From positions 62,001-126,000 of the IMG/VR virus record IMGVR_UViG_3300042384_000211: DNA of 64,000 nt, one strand, 5' to 3'. Below the pieces are notes generated by a model that had not been told where the DNA came from, did no database searches, and worked only from the letters and a program-made list of their open reading frames with translations. Source of the DNA: a virus. This document shows, piece by piece, positions 22,209 through 30,452 of the stretch. The translations under genes were made by a program, and so were the position numbers. Positions within the stretch are counted from its first letter, which is position 1, and each line of letters begins with the position of its first letter.

Positions 22209-23420
22209 TTAGAAGAATAAGATAGCACCTGCTGATACTGAACGTGATTTACCTTCTGCACCGTTTTGTGCTTCTGATTTAACGTCTGAGTATTCAGCAA
22301 CTAAGTTCACGTGTTTTGTGAGTGGGTGATAAGCACCAACAGTCCACATTTCGTTTTTCGAAACTAAAGCTGTAGCTGTTTCGCCACTGTTACGATCTAA
22401 TTTACTTTGACCATAACTTAGACCAAGTTTGGTAGCAGTAGGCAATGTGTATGTACCTTGCACGTAGCCGCCATTTGAATCACGACGTTTACCTGTAGCA
22501 TCAAAGCCGTCTAGTAATTGTAGTGAACGGCCAATACCTTTACCATCAAAGTAGTAAGCAGTTAACCCGTATGGACCAGCAGACAAGTTTGTACCAACGT
22601 CCCATGCATAAGCACGGCTGTCGGCGTTAGCACCAGATAGGCCTTCAACTTTTTGTGAAATAGCACTTGACCAAACTTTAGCAGCAATAGGGCCTGCTAG
22701 TGAGTAAGATACTTTACCTTCGAATGCTGGTTGAGCGCCGCCACGTCCTGTTGAAGTAGCTGAAGCAGCTTGTACACCTGCTGTTACTGCATTTAAGTCA
22801 GCTGTTTGAGCATTCCATGCTTGTGTTACACCAGCAGTGAATTGGAAGCCGTCGAAGTTTGGTGATGTGTAGGCAACTTGTGATTTCCAGTCAGCGTACA
22901 TATAACCAGTCCCAATACGACCTAACGTTGTTGTGTTACCAGCTAGTGCACCAGCGCCTGCACCAACACCCAGCAATGTCATGTCGTTAAGGATTGCATC
23001 AGAAGCGTAGATACCTAAATCTTTACCTAGTTTTACACTACCCCATGATTTATCACCGATGGTTAAGAATGCTTGACGATTTTCTTGGTTAGCTGTTTGA
23101 ATACCGGCTTGTGTTGTAGAAGCACCCGGATTGATAGCAATTGTAAAACCGATGTCTAGATCATTTTGACGTGACTTACCAGAAACTGATAATACGTTTG
23201 GTAATAAACCAGTTGTGATATTTGATTCGTTACGTTGACCTGTAGCATTAGGTCCACCTAGACCACCAACTACTGCACTGCCTGTGCCGCGTGTGTTTGT
23301 GTAGTAAGCGTTTACAACGCCACCGATGTCTAGTGTCCAATCACCAGCTGGAATTTGAATGCCAGCGTGAGCAGTTGAATACATACTTGCTAATAATGTT
23401 GCTAATAATAATTTCTTCAT
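22209..23420 (-). CDS. Gram-negative general porin (betaproteobacterial type)
   Basis: Start placed at ATG 23420 (MKKLLLATLLASMYSTAHA), giving a perfect signal peptide and an AAAGGAG site upstream. The earlier in-frame start has neither. The 403-residue product is a trimeric-porin type barrel: GDWTLDIGGVVNAYYTNTRG near the N-terminus, many 10-residue strands, and a C-terminal SAGAILFF with terminal Phe. Betaproteobacterial porins have this layout. It has its own strong promoter region and terminator, so high expression is likely. It may replace host porins that act as phage receptors or improve solute uptake. Confidence 0.9.
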   Translation of the reverse strand: MKKLLLATLLASMYSTAHAGIQIPAGDWTLDIGGVVNAYYTNTRGTGSAVVGGLGGPNATGQRNESNITTGLLPNVLSVSGKSRQNDLDIGFTIAINPGASTTQAGIQTANQENRQAFLTIGDKSWGSVKLGKDLGIYASDAILNDMTLLGVGAGAGALAGNTTTLGRIGTGYMYADWKSQVAYTSPNFDGFQFTAGVTQAWNAQTADLNAVTAGVQAASATSTGRGGAQPAFEGKVSYSLAGPIAAKVWSSAISQKVEGLSGANADSRAYAWDVGTNLSAGPYGLTAYYFDGKGIGRSLQLLDGFDATGKRRDSNGGYVQGTYTLPTATKLGLSYGQSKLDRNSGETATALVSKNEMWTVGAYHPLTKHVNLVAEYSDVKSEAQNGAEGKSRSVSAGAILFF

Positions 23421-23467
23421 TACGATACTTCTCCTTTTATTGGATAACACTAATATGTTATACTATC

Positions 23468-23496
23468 AGTGTATAGTATTTATAATGATGTGTCAA
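23468..23496 (-). promoter_or_regulatory. Dual promoter: sigma-70 boxes over a T4-type late box
   Basis: Minus strand TTGACA (23496-23491), 17 bases, TACACT (23473-23468). Inside the spacer is TATAAATA (23484-23477) followed by CTATACAC, a full late consensus. The porin gene could be read early and late. The gap from here to 23572 shows nothing else. Confidence 0.7.
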
Positions 23497-23571
23497 CCTT
23501 TTGTTGTTTTTTGATAACATTGTTGTAAAAATACAACAGTTATTAATACCGTTACAGTATCGATTCTGCTG

Positions 23572-24927
23572 TTATTGCCCTTGTATTACAGTTATTGCCT
23601 GACAGGCACTAGCGCAACTACTATTAATACTGTAAAACTGTTGCACTGTACCTTGCTGATTTAAGTTTAAACTTCTAGCACCTGCTCCACTTAGAGTAAT
23701 GTCAGCCATGTGTGCAGCACTGCCCTGTTGAGTTATGTCTACTGTCTTATTACCGCCACTTACTGTCAAATCTAAGTGGTGATTGCCTGCGTCTTTCTGC
23801 AAGACCGAGACTGTATTAGCATTATTGTTAACTGTCGCGTATACACCCTTGGCGCCGCCTGTACTCTGCTGGATAACATCAACGTTATTATTGTTACCGA
23901 GAATATTTAAATCGGTATAGTTTGCAACAGTTGACGCTGTACCAGATTGGGTTATATCAACTGTATTTGAACTACCATTTCCGTAGTAGTCAACATAGTT
24001 ATTTCTTGTGCCGGTTTGATTTACCACAATGGTATTGTTGTTGCCTATCTGTTCAATGTACACCTGACTGTCCTGTGTTGTCCTATTGATAAAGGCCTGC
24101 ATAGAAGCTGATTTTTCAACGTCTATAGAAAAGGCGGCTGAACTACCGCCACAACATAAACTAGGAGCAACTGGTTCTGCAGGTGGAGCAGTAGACCCGG
24201 CATTAGGAGCCACAGCACCAAATGTCTGCCCATTCAATGCAGTAGTGCCCTGAATTTCATCTATAAACAACATCGGGCTTAGTGCTGTATCACCAAGATT
24301 AAATGAGGCAAATCCTAATATGTACGTACCAGTTTCTGGCACTGTAAAGCGAGCCTGTTGCCACCCAGTTGAACCATAAGAACCTGTAGCATAGTTACCT
24401 GTACCAGGATTAGTAAATCCCAGTAGAGCATAGCGTTGTTGACTGTTGTTTAAGTTAGGAGTAATACCACCATTGGTAGCATGTGTCAGAGTCATCATAC
24501 TGCCGTCATTAAAGGGTGTATAGTCCGTACTTAAATAATTCCAACCAAATGTATATGTGGTTCCTGCTTGTAGAGATATTTCTCGTTTGATCCAAGAAGC
24601 ATTAGTAGGAGTAGCATTACCACCACCTCCATTTTGACTTTGAAATGTTAAGTAGTTTCTTATGGCTGTATTTTCTACTGAAGTTAATCCTAACTGAGTA
24701 GTGGCCGTATTGAACTGCACACTGCCTGTGGGTTGAAGACGACCCATCTTTGTACCATAAGGATTCACTGTCCAATTCTTTCCGCCACCGGGACTGACAC
24801 TGGTAGTGCCCAATACTGTAACATCACCGCCGCTTGCGGTCCAGCCAGTTAAATTGCCAGACTCAAACCCCAACTGGGCCAGAGCATTATTACATATGAA
24901 TAACATAACAAGTGCAATTAATCTCAT
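23572..24927 (-). CDS. Secreted beta-rich domain fused to curlin repeats
   Basis: A 451-residue protein with a signal peptide (LIALVMLFICNNALAQ). Residues about 18-235 form a jelly-roll-like domain (LGFESGNLTGWTASGGDVTV, TYTFGWNYLSTDY, ...GTYILGFASFNLGD, FIDEIQG) like carbohydrate-binding or anchor domains. Residues about 285-451 hold curlin-type repeats (N-x-x-x-V/I-x-Q-x-G): VYIEQIGNNNTIVVNQTG, NTVDITQSG, KTVDITQQG. It would be exported by CsgG and co-assemble with the curlin at 26016, giving the fibre a binding head. Its ATG overlaps the fecR stop (ATGA). Confidence 0.8.
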   Translation of the reverse strand: MRLIALVMLFICNNALAQLGFESGNLTGWTASGGDVTVLGTTSVSPGGGKNWTVNPYGTKMGRLQPTGSVQFNTATTQLGLTSVENTAIRNYLTFQSQNGGGGNATPTNASWIKREISLQAGTTYTFGWNYLSTDYTPFNDGSMMTLTHATNGGITPNLNNSQQRYALLGFTNPGTGNYATGSYGSTGWQQARFTVPETGTYILGFASFNLGDTALSPMLFIDEIQGTTALNGQTFGAVAPNAGSTAPPAEPVAPSLCCGGSSAAFSIDVEKSASMQAFINRTTQDSQVYIEQIGNNNTIVVNQTGTRNNYVDYYGNGSSNTVDITQSGTASTVANYTDLNILGNNNNVDVIQQSTGGAKGVYATVNNNANTVSVLQKDAGNHHLDLTVSGGNKTVDITQQGSAAHMADITLSGAGARSLNLNQQGTVQQFYSINSSCASACQAITVIQGQ

Positions 24928-26012
24928 CTGCGTAACACTCCAGAATTCTGTTTAATACGCACTACATTACCACCCGGATCACCCGAACCAATTATAGCCG
25001 AAGCTATGTTGTCATCATGTGTAATTTCAATCGAAGTATTACTTTCGTAGCCCTGTGTTTTAACTTCAGCATAGTGATCTTCGCTTTGGCGGAACGCAAC
25101 GCCTCGACCACGTGCTTGAATAGTATCACCGTCGGGTCGTTCCCATCTCACACAGATATTAGTTGTTGGATTACAACCGGTTTTGCCGCTATCGAAACTG
25201 TAAGGTAGTACCACAGCCTTAGCGTCGGGTTCGTTGTCCATACGCTGTGACATTTGACTGACCTGTATAGCTTCCAATTCTTCTTGTTCTAGTTCGCGTT
25301 TACTTTTTGCCGCGTCTTTACTAGCTCGAATAATTTCTGGCGGGCGAGCAATAATAAGACTGTTGCCAATCTTACCTTCAACTGTATTAATAATAACCGG
25401 AGGACTAGGCATCATGTTAGCACTGGTTACATAGGTACCTTCAAATGCTTTGTCTAGGGTAACTATGCCAGCAAGTGTACTGACTTCAATCTTGCCTACT
25501 TTACATAAGTTTTCTTCTAGCTCGTATTCTTTGATCTTTTCGCCTTCTTTACAGCTAGGTACAAGAATTACTAGACTCTGCCCTGCTTCGTCTACAGTCA
25601 TGTTAAAGTCTGTACCTCGAACAGCAATTGATGCTGTGGGGGTTTTAATGTCTACTCGTTGTGGATTATTTTTAGCAATTTGTCCACTGGCATAACGTAC
25701 TGTGCCCATACCTACTTTAAGAGCTAGCTTGCCTGCATCGGATTTTTTAGGATCAAAAACAAAGTCGTCTATCATTAGTCGACTGTTTTCTGTTATTTTT
25801 ACTTTGGTGTCATCTTTAAATGTAATGTTGCTAACACAGCCGCCTGTAACATAGGTATCCATACTTTCTATGGCGGCACCTTTATTACCAGGCAGGGTCT
25901 GTTTAGCACGCTCTATTGAGCAAGCGGTACCTTTAGTATCGCTTACTGTCCCAATGCCCGCCCATGCGTTAGTAACTGCTACTAAGCATGCTATTGCAAG
26001 CAATAGTTTCAT
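24924..26012 (-). CDS. FecR-domain exported protein
   Basis: A 362-residue protein with a signal peptide (KLLLAIACLVAVTNAWAG) and a FecR domain, including MGTVRYASGQIA and VDIKTPTASIAVRGTDFNM, the family hallmark. The C-terminus ends in an isolated curlin-like strand (GNVVRIKQNSGVLRR). FecR domains in exported proteins often go with surface-polymer or secretion systems. It lies between two curlin genes, 3 bases after one and overlapping the other, so it is part of the amyloid operon. Possible role: periplasmic scaffold or chaperone for the fibre subunits. Confidence 0.8.
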   Translation of the reverse strand: MKLLLAIACLVAVTNAWAGIGTVSDTKGTACSIERAKQTLPGNKGAAIESMDTYVTGGCVSNITFKDDTKVKITENSRLMIDDFVFDPKKSDAGKLALKVGMGTVRYASGQIAKNNPQRVDIKTPTASIAVRGTDFNMTVDEAGQSLVILVPSCKEGEKIKEYELEENLCKVGKIEVSTLAGIVTLDKAFEGTYVTSANMMPSPPVIINTVEGKIGNSLIIARPPEIIRASKDAAKSKRELEQEELEAIQVSQMSQRMDNEPDAKAVVLPYSFDSGKTGCNPTTNICVRWERPDGDTIQARGRGVAFRQSEDHYAEVKTQGYESNTSIEITHDDNIASAIIGSGDPGGNVVRIKQNSGVLRR

Positions 26013-26015
26013 TGA

Positions 26016-26801
26016 CTATCTCACTATTGCTGATACTGGACTTACTATAGCGCCGCTACTCGAACGAACAGTAATTGTATTATTATTACCGGTTGTGCTG
26101 ATATTAAATGTAGTATCATTTGTACCTTGTTGCTGTGTAGTAATACTGTTAAAATCACCTGTAGTTGAGGTAACTAAACTATGACCAGCACTACCTGCAG
26201 CATCAATTTGTTGTATATTGAATATGTTGTTACTACCACTAATAGTGTTGGTAATATCAGCGTTGCTAGTAGTTACAGTAGTGGTCAATTGGTTACTACC
26301 ACCGTTAATAGTAGTTGATAATGCATTATCACTACCAACAATATTAGTAATCAACATATTAGTACTACCAGTAACAGTTTCAGTAACAGTATTACGCATA
26401 CCATTAGTGTTAGTATCACCGATTGTAAGTTTGCTTTGATTACCGTCACCAGTTAGAGTACTTGTAAAGCTATTATTTCCACCTTTGATGTTGTACTGTG
26501 ATTGGTTATCATCGCCGGTTTGTGTAATAGTAACACCGTTATTGCTACCGTTAATTGTAGCATAATTACTTGTACTAGGTGCTGTTACTGTTAATGTACT
26601 TAGACCTGTTGCGTCAACTGCTACACTACCAGCAATACCACCAACATCGTTTGTGCCGCCGACTTGTTCAATTGTAACAATATTGGTGCTACCTAATTGT
26701 TCAATGTAAACACGGTTAGGTCCTGTTGGACCTGCGGCCATCAATGATGTTGATAACGCTAAAAACATCATACTTACTGTTGCTTTTAAATTATATTTCA
26801 T
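26016..26801 (-). CDS. Curlin-repeat amyloid subunit (CsgA/CsgB-like)
   Basis: A 261-residue exported protein with a signal peptide (TVSMMFLALSTSLMA). The rest consists of repeats rich in Asn, Gln, Thr and Gly with the pattern N-x-x-x-I-x-Q-x-G (VYIEQLGSTNIVTIEQVGG, NNGVTITQTGDDNQSQ, NIFNIQQIDAAG, NNTITVRSS). These form stacked beta-turn units in functional amyloid. Downstream of csgG with an AAGGAGCACGACG site after a small palindrome (GGATTTTAAAAATCC). Later repeats lose Q and G positions, so some may be non-amyloid. Confidence 0.85.
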   Translation of the reverse strand: MKYNLKATVSMMFLALSTSLMAAGPTGPNRVYIEQLGSTNIVTIEQVGGTNDVGGIAGSVAVDATGLSTLTVTAPSTSNYATINGSNNGVTITQTGDDNQSQYNIKGGNNSFTSTLTGDGNQSKLTIGDTNTNGMRNTVTETVTGSTNMLITNIVGSDNALSTTINGGSNQLTTTVTTSNADITNTISGSNNIFNIQQIDAAGSAGHSLVTSTTGDFNSITTQQQGTNDTTFNISTTGNNNTITVRSSSGAIVSPVSAIVR

Positions 26802-26834
26802 CGTCGTGCTCCTTGGATTTTTAAAATCCTATTA

Positions 26835-27701
26835 TTATTTTATTGTTTCTAACAGCGGGTATGTTATACCATCTGTTTGTACTACAGGCTTAGGTTCTTC
26901 TTTGTAAGACCAATGCCCTTTACGAACCCCTTCTCGAATAGTAGCAATCACGGCCGCTTTTACTGCTAGGCTTGTTGCTTTATTGATACTTTCATTGATA
27001 CTCATACCAGTTTCAGCTTCGACGGCTTTTGTGCCTTCTTCAACAAACTTTAATACACCAAGTTTGTCCATGTAGCTTAATACTGTTTTAGTAACTGTTA
27101 CAGTTGTTAATACTTCACCTGTATTAACACTTACTGTTCTTAATGTAACCGTTACTGTATCACTTTGGTATTGCGTTTGTGCGCCAATACCTAGTATACG
27201 AACACCACTACCACCCGTAAGCAGGTTACTATCGTAGCCTGTTATACTTCCTTCAACAATAACACCAGCAAACATCATTGGTGGTAATGCCTTAGCTTCA
27301 CGACCTTGATATTGTTCACGCATCTGACGAATCATCTGACGTTCTTTAATCAAATTGTCTAACCCTACACGTTCTAACACAGTAAACCAACGTTGGTCGC
27401 CTACATCTTGTAGGGCGCCAATTAGGTATGCTTCTGCACCTTGCGATACTGCTGTACTAAAACTAGCCACGTTGGGTACATTTTTACGCTGTCCGGTTTT
27501 ATCTAAGAAACTATATACTGCTACCGGAACGGGGCCGCCGCTCGGAGGTAATACCTTATTCTCTGGTTTAGTAAAGTATGTTTCACGTACTATCTCAGGT
27601 TTATCAAATTGCTCACTTGTTATTTGTTCACGGATAGCACTACTTGTTGCACATCCTGTTAACAGTGCGGTTATTAATAAGGATATAAGTGTTTTATTCA
27701 T
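26835..27701 (-). CDS. csgG: Curli secretion channel lipoprotein CsgG
   Basis: A 288-residue CsgG homologue. Signal with lipobox (LLTGCATSS), then the diagnostic segments PVAVYSFLDKTGQRKNVPN, FSTAVSQGAEAYLIGAL, RWFTVLERVGLDNLIKERQ, GVIVEGSITGYDSNLLTGGSG, TQYQSDTVTVTLRTVSVNTGEVL and a Cys-free C-terminus. In E. coli CsgG forms a nonameric outer-membrane pore for curli subunits. All regions are present, so it should be functional. It follows csgF with a 9-base gap in one operon. Phage-encoded secretion pores of this type are not widely described. Confidence 0.92.
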   Translation of the reverse strand: MNKTLISLLITALLTGCATSSAIREQITSEQFDKPEIVRETYFTKPENKVLPPSGGPVPVAVYSFLDKTGQRKNVPNVASFSTAVSQGAEAYLIGALQDVGDQRWFTVLERVGLDNLIKERQMIRQMREQYQGREAKALPPMMFAGVIVEGSITGYDSNLLTGGSGVRILGIGAQTQYQSDTVTVTLRTVSVNTGEVLTTVTVTKTVLSYMDKLGVLKFVEEGTKAVEAETGMSINESINKATSLAVKAAVIATIREGVRKGHWSYKEEPKPVVQTDGITYPLLETIK

Positions 27702-27710
27702 GTATATTCC

Positions 27711-28208
27711 TTAAAAATAAAATGAGCCTGCAGGCACTTTCATTGTTGTAATATTATTAACGTTAGCTAGGTCCTGTATAGTGATGATAATTAACCCATT
27801 ATCATTACCTGCACCCAAACTCCATTGAATACTATTTCCGCCTAAGTTTGGAATATTACCGCATACTACACCCGCTGTAGTACAAGTAGCACCTTCTCCA
27901 AACATACTGTCAGTTAGTTGTTTAGCCAACTGACTATAAATTCTTGATTCCAGATTAGCAATAAAGCGTGCCTGCGGAGTATTAAGTGCAGCAGATTCTG
28001 CTTTATCTCGAATAGCTTCTGCGGCAGATTCGCGCTTGTCTTTTGCTTGATCCTCTAATTGTTTAATCGTAAGGGCATGTATACCAAATCCTTGTCCGTG
28101 AAATGCCGGACTATTAAAGGTGTGTACCATTTCTGCGGCCTGCGCAATATTAGCGCCAGCAGTTAGCACGACGACCATTAAAAGATTGTAGAACATAGAT
28201 TTAATCAT
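27711..28208 (-). CDS. csgF: Curli assembly factor CsgF
   Basis: A 165-residue exported protein. The signal (LLMVVVLTAGANIAQA) is followed by EMVHTFNSPAFHGQGFG, like the CsgF N-terminus that plugs the CsgG pore. The C-terminal part LESRIYSQLAKQLTDSMFGE and LIIITIQDLANVNN also matches the CsgF pattern. CsgF couples secretion to nucleation at the cell surface. Its ribosome site (AGGGG) is inside the 3' arm of an 11-bp hairpin, so translation may be regulated by RNA structure. No csgE was recognised in the window. Confidence 0.82.
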   Translation of the reverse strand: MIKSMFYNLLMVVVLTAGANIAQAAEMVHTFNSPAFHGQGFGIHALTIKQLEDQAKDKRESAAEAIRDKAESAALNTPQARFIANLESRIYSQLAKQLTDSMFGEGATCTTAGVVCGNIPNLGGNSIQWSLGAGNDNGLIIITIQDLANVNNITTMKVPAGSFYF

Positions 28209-28213
28209 GTGAA

Positions 28214-28243
28214 AGCCCCTGTTAGTATTATTTAACGGGGGCT
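28214..28243 (-). promoter_or_regulatory. Hairpin sequestering the csgF ribosome site
   Basis: An 11-bp stem (AGCCCC and GTTA arms, one G-T pair, 8-base loop) between the upstream gene and csgF. The AGGGG ribosome site is in the stem, 7 bases from the ATG. The loop side carries TTAAATAATACT, a weak late-type box. It could be a terminator for read-through or an attenuator. Confidence 0.65.
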
Positions 28244-28279
28244 CATTGATAAATTATAGTGTATTATTACTTAACCGTT

Positions 28280-28606
28280 TTAGTCGGATACTACTGCTTC
28301 TGCTTCGTTAATACGTCTGATAATTTCTTCGTAAAATGTATCTACCTCACCACCAAATTTACCTATTAGATAATTAGCAGCATCTCGACAGTAACTATAC
28401 TGTTTAGACTGGTATCCGTTAATAAACTCATGATGTAATTTAACCCACGATTCTAATTGTGGCATGTCAGTTAGCGTTATTTTATCTGCAGGTATAACAC
28501 AAAATACTGCCAATGGTTGGCCTTCGACATCTATTGTTTCTAGATCTAGTACTGTGTATTTTTCTCGGAGTTTTCCTGCATTTTCTTTACCGAATATAAT
28601 TTCCAT
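28280..28606 (-). CDS. Hypothetical phage protein
   Basis: A 108-residue soluble protein (MEIIFGKENAGKLREKYTVLDL...). A helical C-terminus (YCRDAANYLIGKFGGEVDTFYEEIIRRINEAEAV) and a beta-rich N-terminus are visible. It starts directly after the stop of the exonuclease gene (TAA then ATG), so it is co-translated. Proteins of this type occur in T4-like cyanophages, as far as I recall, without known function. Confidence 0.65.
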   Translation of the reverse strand: MEIIFGKENAGKLREKYTVLDLETIDVEGQPLAVFCVIPADKITLTDMPQLESWVKLHHEFINGYQSKQYSYCRDAANYLIGKFGGEVDTFYEEIIRRINEAEAVVSD

Positions 28607-29143
28607 TTATCTTTTCTCCGTAATGCCTGCTTGTTTGTACACATATTGTACTGCCTGTGCTTGACTTACTGCGTCTTCTAATGCATTGTGTAGGCCTGCT
28701 TTGTTCTTTTCACGTGGGTCACCTAGACTACTTAATAAGGTGCGACTGTCTCGAATCTGCCAAAACTGCCACGGACATGGTAAGCCCATCTGACGATATA
28801 GGTTCTCTAAAATAACAATGTCAAACACAGGACCCTGTGCCCAGATATTATCTGCCCCTACTATAAATCTATTTAATTCTTTTGAAAACTGTTCTAACGA
28901 GATACGATTACCTTCACCAAGTGCTTCTTCACGGACATCTTCTGCTTGATTACCCCACCAAGCAATAGTATTATCATCAACGTGACGCCCTAAGGTGATT
29001 TGCTCATCGATGTCAATACGGAAGTAGATACCGTCTACAATGTCATTTTGATTGTAAGGACTAAACTTGCAAGCACCAAATGTACAGATAGTAGCATCTG
29101 GGCGGGTTGACAAAGTTTCCAAATCGATCATTATATCGGACAT
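28607..29143 (-). CDS. DnaQ-type 3'-5' exonuclease (DexA-like)
   Basis: A 178-residue exonuclease. Exo I is MIDLETLSTRPDATI, Exo II is near AQGPVFDIVILENLYR, and Exo III has HNALEDAVSQAQAV, the RNase T/DnaQ order (DxE...D...HxxxD). Comparable to T4 DexA, a nuclease for host DNA or RNA 3' ends. It overlaps the cytidylyltransferase stop (TAATG). A free-standing enzyme without a polymerase domain. Confidence 0.87.
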   Translation of the reverse strand: MSDIMIDLETLSTRPDATICTFGACKFSPYNQNDIVDGIYFRIDIDEQITLGRHVDDNTIAWWGNQAEDVREEALGEGNRISLEQFSKELNRFIVGADNIWAQGPVFDIVILENLYRQMGLPCPWQFWQIRDSRTLLSSLGDPREKNKAGLHNALEDAVSQAQAVQYVYKQAGITEKR

Positions 29144-29622
29144 TATTTGTCACCTTTCAATAATTTTACAGTTTCAGCATGTGCTACACGTTTACGCAAA
29201 CTTGAACTAGAGAAACTGTGATCGCGACCATTAAACACTAGTTCAATGCCACGCACAAAACATTCTGCTTTTCCGGTAAACTCACTGTGCTCATATTCTA
29301 CACCTAGGATACGTACATCTAACGGCAATATTAATAACAGGTCAATTAGGTCTTGTTCTGTTTGATAGATTGCAACTTCATCTACATAACGACACGCGGC
29401 TAATTGGATCTGACGTTCAACAATACTTTGAATAGGTTTATTCTTAGTATCAGGACGGTCGATAGTTGGATCTGTTTGTAGGCCACAAATTAGGTAATCG
29501 CAGTGATTTTTAGCTTCACTTAGCATGGCTATATGCCCGGCGTGCAACATGTCAAAGGTACTAAAGGTTATGCCAATTTTTTTACCATCGGCTTTGAGTT
29601 CTTTGATTTTGTTAAAGATCAT
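29143..29622 (-). CDS. Cytidylyltransferase-family nucleotidyltransferase
   Basis: A 159-residue protein with the HxGH motif (TFDMLHAGHIAML), IVERQIQLAACRYVDEV, and a C-terminal SSSSLRKRV in place of ISTT. These are features of the glycerol-3-phosphate cytidylyltransferase/RfaE-C/PPAT superfamily, which activates alcohol phosphates or sugars with CTP or ATP. The substrate is unknown. Its start overlaps the clpS stop (ATGA). It could activate a lipid or sugar for the phage surface-sugar genes. Confidence 0.82.
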   Translation of the reverse strand: MIFNKIKELKADGKKIGITFSTFDMLHAGHIAMLSEAKNHCDYLICGLQTDPTIDRPDTKNKPIQSIVERQIQLAACRYVDEVAIYQTEQDLIDLLLILPLDVRILGVEYEHSEFTGKAECFVRGIELVFNGRDHSFSSSSLRKRVAHAETVKLLKGDK

Positions 29623-29924
29623 GCATCTGGCTCTAGTTTAATCACCAAAGGAAATCCATTAGTGCGAGCTAACTGTGTAACTTCTACACCTTTTTGTTCT
29701 GCCATTTCGTAGGGCAAAACTGCTACTGCGGCTGACCCTTCATCATGAATCTTTTTAGTTATTTCTGAAGCTGTGTCGGCAGAATGATTGAACACTACCA
29801 TAAGGCTTTCAATAACAAATTCCATAGTAGTTACATTATCGTTGAGATACAGCACTTTGAACATAGGAGGTTCTTTCACACCCATATTTACCTGTGGCTT
29901 TACTCTGGTTACGGCTTTGCCCAT
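29619..29924 (-). CDS. clpS: ClpS adaptor protein
   Basis: A 101-residue ClpS. PPMFKVLYLNDNVTTMEFVIESLMVVF matches the conserved core (YKVLLLNDDYTPMEFV), with TEITKKIHDEGSAAVAVLPYEMAEQK in the usual place. ClpS delivers N-degron substrates to ClpA/ClpP. The canonical Asp of the binding pocket appears as Asn in LNDN, which may change preference. With phage clpP at 265-885 it suggests control of targeted proteolysis. ATG coupled to hsp20 region, 63 bases downstream. Confidence 0.88.
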   Translation of the reverse strand: MGKAVTRVKPQVNMGVKEPPMFKVLYLNDNVTTMEFVIESLMVVFNHSADTASEITKKIHDEGSAAVAVLPYEMAEQKGVEVTQLARTNGFPLVIKLEPDA

Positions 29925-29987
29925 ATATGCTTCTCTCTATTTGTGTTGATAATAGGTGGAGTTTCCTCCACCCTTATAGTTATTATA

Positions 29988-30452
29988 CTATTTTTCGAAT
30001 GAAATTGCAACCTTTTGTCTAACTGGCTCAGGTATAAATTGAACCAATTTAACTGTTAGGATGCCATTTTTAACGTGCGCTGAGTTGACTTCTACTCCTT
30101 CAGCAAGTTTGATACGTTTGACAAAATCACGAGCAGCGATACCACGATGAATGTACTCTACTGGATTTTCGCGTAATTCTTCAAATGCCTCTTCTAAGCT
30201 AACTTCACGGTTAGTGCCACGGATAACTAATTCACCGTTTTCGATTTCTACATCTAATTCGTCTTCAGCAAAACCAGCTACTGCTAGTTCAATAGCGTAG
30301 TTATTTTCGTTTAGTTTAATTAGATTAAACGGTGGGTAGCCACTGTCCTTACCACGTTGCTCTAAGTGTTGCAGTTGTGCAAACAAATCATCAAAGCCAA
30401 TAGCAAATTTATAGATGCTAGGGATATCAAGGGTTGTGTAAACTTGTTTCAT
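29988..30452 (-). CDS. Small heat-shock protein (Hsp20/IbpA)
   Basis: A 154-residue Hsp20. The alpha-crystallin domain is about residues 40-140: YPPFNLIKLNENNYAIELAVAGF, LVIRGTNREV and IAARDFVKRIKLAEGVEV, ending KNGILTVKLVQFIPE. Such proteins hold unfolded substrates for DnaK. Its ATG overlaps the dnaK stop (TAATG), so the two are one unit. The N-terminus (DIPSIYKFAIGFDDLFAQL) matches the IbpA type. Confidence 0.92.
   Translation of the reverse strand: MKQVYTTLDIPSIYKFAIGFDDLFAQLQHLEQRGKDSGYPPFNLIKLNENNYAIELAVAGFAEDELDVEIENGELVIRGTNREVSLEEAFEELRENPVEYIHRGIAARDFVKRIKLAEGVEVNSAHVKNGILTVKLVQFIPEPVRQKVAISFEK

Noticed and set aside
26040-26720. Possible CRISPR-like or DNA tandem repeats in the curlin gene
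   Set aside because: The periodicity follows amino-acid repeats (N-x-x-x-I-x-Q-x-G) and is not exact at the DNA level; there are no spacers.
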